This document shows, piece by piece, positions 61,075 through 64,000 of a stretch of DNA of 64,000 bases. The stretch comes from Lasioglossum baleicum (Eukaryota; Arthropoda; Insecta; Hymenoptera; Halictidae): contig NW_027469545.1 of assembly GCF_051020765.1 (NCBI RefSeq), positions 40,992 to 104,991 on the forward strand, read 5' to 3'. A model generated the notes under the pieces. It was not told the origin of the DNA. It saw nothing but the letters and a program-made list of their open reading frames with translations, and did not search any database. The translations under genes were made by a program, and so were the position numbers. Position 1 is the stretch's first letter; every line of letters starts with the position of its first letter.

Positions 61075-61792
61075 TTAACGCATAACGCATAACGCTTAAC
61101 GCATAACGCTTAACGCATAACGCATAACGCATAACGCATAACGCATAACGGATAACGCATAACGCATAACGCATATCGCATAACGCATAACGCTTAACGC
61201 ATAACGCTTAACGCATAGCCCATAACGCATAACGCATAACGCATAACGCATAACGCATAACGCATAACGCATAACGCATAACGCATAACGCATAACGCAT
61301 AACGCATAACGCATAACGCATAACGCATAACGCATAACGCATAACGCATAACGCATAACGCATAACGCATAACGCATAACGCATAACGCATAACGCATAA
61401 CGCATAACGCATAACGCATAACGCATAACGCATAACGCATAACGCATAACGCATAACGCATAACGCATAACGCATAACGCATAACGCATAACGCATAACG
61501 CATAACGCATAACGCATAACGCATAACGCATAACGCATAACGCATAACGCATAACGCATAACGCATAACGCATAACGCATAACGCATAACGCATAACGCA
61601 TAACGCATAACGCATAACGCATAACGCATAACGCATAACGCATAACGCATAACGCATAACGCATAACGCATAACGCATAACGCATAACGCATAACGCATA
61701 ACGCATAACGCATAACGCATATCGCATAACGCATAACGCATAACGCATAACGCATAACGCTTAACGCATAACGCATAACGCATAACGCATAA

Positions 61793-61948
61793 TGCATAAC
61801 GCATAACGCTTAACGCATAGCCCATAACGCATAGCCCATAACGTATAACGCATAACGCATCGCGCATAACGCATAACGGATAACGCATAACGCATAACGC
61901 ATAACGCATAACGGATAACGCATAACTCTTAACGCATAGCCCATAGCG
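61793..61948. repeat. B1 block 6
   Basis: 156-base B1 block. The B2 partner starts 441 bases (63 units) later. Confidence 0.87.
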
Positions 61949-62233
61949 CATAACGCATAACGCATAACGCATAACGCATAACGCATAACGCATAACGCAT
62001 AACGCATAACGCATAACGCATAACGCATAACGCATAACGCATAACGCATAACGCATAACGCATAACGCATAACGCATAACGCATAACGCATAACGCATAA
62101 CGCATAACGCATAACGCATAACGCATAACGCATAACGCATAACGCATAACGCATAACGCATATCGCATAACGCATAACGCATAACGCATAACGCATAACG
62201 CTTAACGCATAACGCATAACGCATAACGCATAA

Positions 62234-62390
62234 TGCATAACGCATAACGCTTAACGCATAGCCCATAACGCATAGCCCATAACGCATAACGCATAACGCA
62301 TCGCGCATAACGCATAACGAAATAACGCATAACGCATAACGCATAACGCATAACGGATAACGCATAACTCTTAACGCATAGCCCATAGCG
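62234..62390. repeat. B2 block 8 with +1 slip
   Basis: 157-base B2 block with gaaataac at 62,319. It brings the array phase to 6 modulo 7, where it stays to the right edge. Confidence 0.88.
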
Positions 62391-64000
62391 CATAACGCAT
62401 AACGCATAACGCATAACGCATAACGCATAACGCATAACGCATAACGCATAACGCATAACGCATAACGCATAACGCATAACGCATAACGCTTAACGCATAA
62501 CGCTTAACGCATAACACATAACGCATAACGCATAACGCATAACGCATAACGCATAACGCATAACGCATAACGCATAACGCATAACGCATAACGCATAACG
62601 CTTAACGCATAACGCATAACGCATAACGCATAACGCATAACGCATAACGCATAACGCATAACGCATAACGCATAACGCATAACGCACAACGCATAACGCA
62701 TAACGCATAACGCATAACGCATAACGCATAACGCATAACGCATAACGCATAACGCATAACGCATAACGCATAACGCATAACGCATAACGCATAACGCATA
62801 ACGCATAACGCATAACGCATAACGCATAACGCATAACGCATAACGCATAACGCATAACGCATAACGCATAACGCATAACGCATAACGCATAACGCATAAC
62901 GCATAACGCATAACGCATAACGCATAACGCATAACGCATAACGCATAACGCATAACGCATAACGCATAACGCATAACGCATAACGCATAACGCATAACGC
63001 ATAACGCATAACGCATAACGCATAACGCATAACGCATAACGCATAACGCATAACGCATAACGCATAACGCATAACGCATGACGCATAACGCATAACGCAT
63101 AACGCATAACGCATAACGCATAACGCATAACGCATAACGCATAACGCATAACGCATAACGCATAACGCATAACGCATAACGCATAACGCATAACGCATAA
63201 CGCATAACGCATAACGCATAACGCATAACGCATAACGCATAACGCATAACGCATAACGCATAACGCATAACGCATAACGCATAACGCATAACGCATAACG
63301 CATAACGCATAACGCATAACGCATAACGCATAACGCATAACGCTTAACGCATAACGCATAACGCATAACGCATAACGCATAACGGATAACGCATAACGCA
63401 TAACGCATAACGCTTAACGCATAACGCTTAACGCATAACGCATAACGCATAACGCATAACGGATAACGCATAACGCATAACGCATATCGCATAACGCATA
63501 ACGCTTAACGCATAACGCTTAACGCATAGCCCATAACGCATAACGCATAACGCATAACGCATAACGCATAACGCATAACGCATAACGCATAACGCATAAC
63601 GCATAACGCATAACGCATAACGCATAACGCATAACGCATAACGCATAACGCATAACGCATAACGCATAACGCATAACGCATAACGCATAACGCATAACGC
63701 ATAACGCATAACGCATAACGCATAACGCATAACGCATAACGCATAACGCATAACGCATAACGCATAACGCATAACGCATGACGCATAACGCATAACGCAT
63801 AACGCATAACGCATAACGCATAACGCATAACGCATAACGCATAACGCATAACGCATAACGCATAACGCATAACGCATAACGCATAACGCATAACGCATAA
63901 CGCATAACGCATAACGCATAACGCATAACGCATAACGCATAACGCATAACGCATAACGCATAACGCATAACGCATAACGCATAACGCATAACGCATAACG

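Larger units (their letters stand above)
1..64000. repeat. Giant heptanucleotide satellite array, unit GCATAAC
   Basis: Every part of the window is built from the 7-base unit GCATAAC or a close variant, always in the same orientation. The unit starts at positions equal to 1 modulo 7 at the left end; the last complete unit near 63,965 sits at 6 modulo 7, matching the net +12 bases of single-base slips counted by eye. The + strand composition of the pure unit is 3 A, 2 C, 1 G, 1 T, so the array is strongly strand-asymmetric (A+C rich on +, G+T rich on -), 43 percent GC, with one CpG at each unit junction. No non-repetitive stretch longer than about 20 bases exists. The + strand has a TAA in every frame each 21 bases; the - strand encodes MRYALCV repeats in all three frames, so reading frames there are artefacts. 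No function can be assigned from sequence. Confidence 0.99.
45611..64000. repeat. Array domain 9: A/B higher-order repeats with long pure tracts
   Basis: Built from A strings (ggataac, two gcataac, gcatatc, two gcataac, gcttaac, gcataac, gcttaac, gcatagc, ccataac), with gcatatc near 45,618, 46,492, 48,782, 50,534, 52,705, 54,988, 55,702, 61,172 and 63,484. It also has six B1 and eight B2 blocks. A and B blocks are separated by pure tracts of up to about 810 bases. Variant units between blocks are rare compared with the left part of the window, and 12 of the 14 single-base slips in the window lie here. The array runs off the right edge. Confidence 0.88.

Noticed and set aside
285..62310. HIP1-like octamers (GCGATCGC) of cyanobacteria at the gcatcgc variants
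   Set aside because: The strings read GCATCGCGC, or GCGCGATGC on the other strand, which is not HIP1. They are one variant unit copied with blocks B, C and D.
267..63996. Long - strand open reading frames with ATG starts encoding MRYALCV repeats (largest over 800 codons)
   Set aside because: All three frames are open and give the same peptide, as forced by a stop-free 7-base unit. Starts and stops fall at random variant units, there is no non-repetitive domain, no ribosome binding site and no frame preference among substitutions. They overlap each other throughout.
1..64000. Telomere repeat
   Set aside because: The heptamer length recalls TTTAGGG, but the unit has no run of G or C. TAACCC appears only where ccataac follows gcataac inside C blocks, as isolated variants.
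1..64000. CRISPR array
   Set aside because: There are no unique spacers of regular length between conserved repeats. The pure tracts and ordered variants are all derived from the same 7-base unit.
1..64000. DnaA boxes or an origin made from TTATGCG on the - strand
   Set aside because: TTATGCGTT shares only the first part of the TTATNCACA consensus and lacks the CACA half. Its regular presence follows from the unit.
1..64000. Sigma-70 promoters or terminators at gtataac, gcatatc and insert positions
   Set aside because: Only isolated TATAA-like or AT-rich pieces occur, with no spaced partner box and no GC-rich inverted repeat with a T run. There is also no gene to serve.
1..64000. Inverted copies or hairpin-forming arms in the array
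   Set aside because: I saw no GTTATGC run on the + strand; all blocks are direct repeats. Short palindromes such as ATGCAT or AACGTT arise from single variants only.
1..64000. G-quadruplex-forming strand
   Set aside because: The - strand is G+T rich but has only isolated Gs. GGG occurs only at the gcatagc/ccataac junctions and at TAACCC, too far apart for a regular quadruplex.
1..64000. Assignment to a cyanobacterium because of heptanucleotide repeats
   Set aside because: STRRs support the idea only by unit length. The array is far longer than typical STRRs and there is no gene to confirm taxonomy, so the organism is left open.

Overview
The whole 64,000-base window is one uninterrupted head-to-tail tandem array of a 7-base unit. 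Read on the + strand the unit is GCATAAC (any rotation; GTTATGC on the - strand), about 9,140 units. No flanking unique DNA appears at either end, so the real array is longer than the window. I find no gene, RNA gene, mobile element, CRISPR array, promoter or terminator that I can support. The unit has TAA in every frame of the + strand, once per 21 bases. On the - strand it is open in all three frames, and each frame gives the same repeating heptapeptide MRYALCV. Apparent - strand reading frames are therefore arithmetic products of the repeat, broken where a variant unit creates TAA, TAG or TGA.

The array is not featureless. Variant units (gcttaac, ggataac, gtataac, gcgtaac, gcatatc, gcatagc, ccataac and others) occur in fixed orders that recur as higher-order repeat blocks of about 150 to 350 bases, nested in larger duplications of about 0.4 to 2.6 kb. 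Spacings between copies are exact multiples of 7 apart from a few 1-base slips. By hand I count 14 slips (13 insertions, 1 deletion; net +12), which predicts the heptamer phase seen at the end of the window. All copies have the same orientation.

Layout: 1-3,520 mixed variant units. 3,521-12,560 domain with a 16-base degenerate insert and E blocks. 12,560-16,891 a 2.1-kb direct duplication. 16,892-22,836 domain with nine gcagaac headers and C blocks. 22,837-24,824 a copy of the 12.6-kb pattern. 24,825-36,720 D-block domain. 36,721-43,270 an E copy, a 2,555-base-offset duplication and two more C blocks. 43,271-45,610 gcacaac-alternating tracts. 45,611-64,000 A/B-block domain, with the longest pure tracts and most 1-base slips.

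The organism cannot be assigned from this window. A very long short-unit satellite with nested higher-order structure resembles eukaryotic satellite DNA (7-base satellites are known in Drosophila virilis). Heptanucleotide short tandem repeats (STRR) are also typical of heterocystous cyanobacteria, but those arrays are normally short. The likely mechanism is amplification by unequal exchange or replication slippage, with local homogenisation; this is inference.
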